Origin: CAZAGD01 sp964484485
Lineage (GTDB): Bacteria > Desulfobacterota > SM23-61
NCBI GenBank assembly: GCA_964484485.1
Contig: CAZAGD010000117.1
Location: 1-21,764, forward strand
Direction: 5' to 3'
Length of the DNA stretch: 21,764 bases
This document shows, one piece after another, positions 21,482 through 21,764 of the stretch; the stretch's first letter is position 1, and the number at the start of each line of letters is the position of its first letter. Below the pieces are notes generated by a model. It did not search any database. It was not told the DNA's origin and saw only the letters and a list, made by a program, of their open reading frames with translations. A program made the position numbers and the translations under genes.

Positions 21482-21764
21482 TTATCTATTTTTTTTCTCT
21501 TTTAAGAAATGATTGGCAATAATAAGTTGCTGAATCTCTGATGTCCCTTCATAAATTCGCGGGGCACGTACTTCCCGATAGAGACGTTCTAAAGGAAAAT
21601 CATCTACTAATACGCCATAGCCACCGTGTATTTGCACGGCCTGATCTACCACTCGCTGAGCCATCTCGGTAGCGTAATATTTAGCCATGGAAGATTTGAA
21701 GGTTACATCCGGCTGATTATTATCTTTGGCCAAGGCCGCTTGATAAACTAAGAGACGCGCACAG
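21482..21764 (-). CDS. Acyl-CoA dehydrogenase, C-terminal part (5' end outside window)
   Basis: The last ~93 residues of an FAD-dependent acyl-CoA dehydrogenase, open to the right edge (reading '...CARLLVYQAALAKDNN'). The FAD/substrate-binding C-terminal signature is clear: 'AVQIHGGYGVLVDDFPLERL' followed by 'REVRAPRIYEGTSEIQQLII'. The Glu of 'YEGTSEIQ' is the catalytic base position in many family members. A TTG at 21733 is internal, not the start. It precedes the cyclase and acyl-CoA synthetase genes on the same strand. An alpha,beta-oxidation step on the CoA ester made by the synthetase is the natural link. Confidence 0.92.
   Translation of the reverse strand, partial: CARLLVYQAALAKDNNQPDVTFKSSMAKYYATEMAQRVVDQAVQIHGGYGVLVDDFPLERLYREVRAPRIYEGTSEIQQLIIANHFLKEKKNR

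Noticed and set aside
1..21764. CRISPR array, defence system, prophage or transposase
   Set aside because: No regularly spaced direct repeats and no ORF with such motifs were found; the only mobile-like items are short non-coding or nearly non-coding palindromes.

Overview
The window (about 43% G+C by eye) looks like a chromosomal segment of an anaerobic, sulfur-metabolising bacterium that uses selenocysteine. The pointers are the C-terminal half of SelB at the left edge, a sigma54-type two-component system, a complete periplasmic polysulfide/thiosulfate reductase operon with a Sud-like rhodanese, and several palindromic intergenic repeats. Lipoproteins of the DUF4382/DUF5666 type with a DUF6502 protein, and the 'CACCGC..GAGA' repeats, remind me of Desulfobacterota (former Deltaproteobacteria). 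That placement is an inference, not a proof.

Left part (1-9505, all + strand). selB (partial) is followed 14 nt later by a soluble receiver-PAS-histidine kinase, which overlaps an NtrC-type sigma54 activator. A 323-nt spacer follows. It holds repeated TGTCTATT/AATAGACA boxes and a good -24/-12 promoter just before an operon of seven genes: an atypical receiver protein lacking the phospho-Asp, Sud-like periplasmic rhodanese, Tat-exported molybdopterin subunit (PsrA/PhsA type), four-cluster ferredoxin subunit (PsrB), TorD-type chaperone, a tiny Tat-type lipoprotein of unknown role, and the NrfD/PsrC membrane subunit. A reasonable model is that the kinase/activator pair switches on this reductase, Sud hands it sulfane sulfur from polysulfide, and PsrC feeds it quinol electrons.

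Middle (9502-15290, - strand). A fumarylacetoacetase-fold hydrolase and two tandem universal stress proteins form one unit behind a clear sigma70 promoter. The two stress-protein genes share almost identical 3' ends, and the last one overlaps psrC tail to tail. After a repeat-bearing gap comes a three-gene unit: DUF6502 protein, DUF5666-like lipoprotein, DUF4382/DUF5666-like lipoprotein. Its promoter puts the transcription start virtually on the ATG and carries a perfect 9-bp palindrome over the -10 box.

Right part. A repeat-rich 500-nt gap leads to a solitary hisF-like gene (+). The rest is on the - strand and reads, in transcription order, acyl-CoA dehydrogenase (partial), a short candidate ORF boxed by a 25-bp inverted repeat, cyclase-family hydrolase, acyl-CoA synthetase, amidohydrolase-2 protein and an enolase-superfamily protein. 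The last three overlap by ATGA. The set suggests activation and breakdown of a cyclic, lactonisable or otherwise substituted carboxylic acid; the substrate cannot be read from sequence.

The most unusual points are the sigma54 control region plus degenerate receiver of the reductase operon, the small Tat lipoprotein inside it, the leaderless palindrome-controlled DUF6502 lipoprotein operon, and the inverted-repeat-framed small ORF near the right end. No rRNA, tRNA, CRISPR array, transposase or phage gene was seen.
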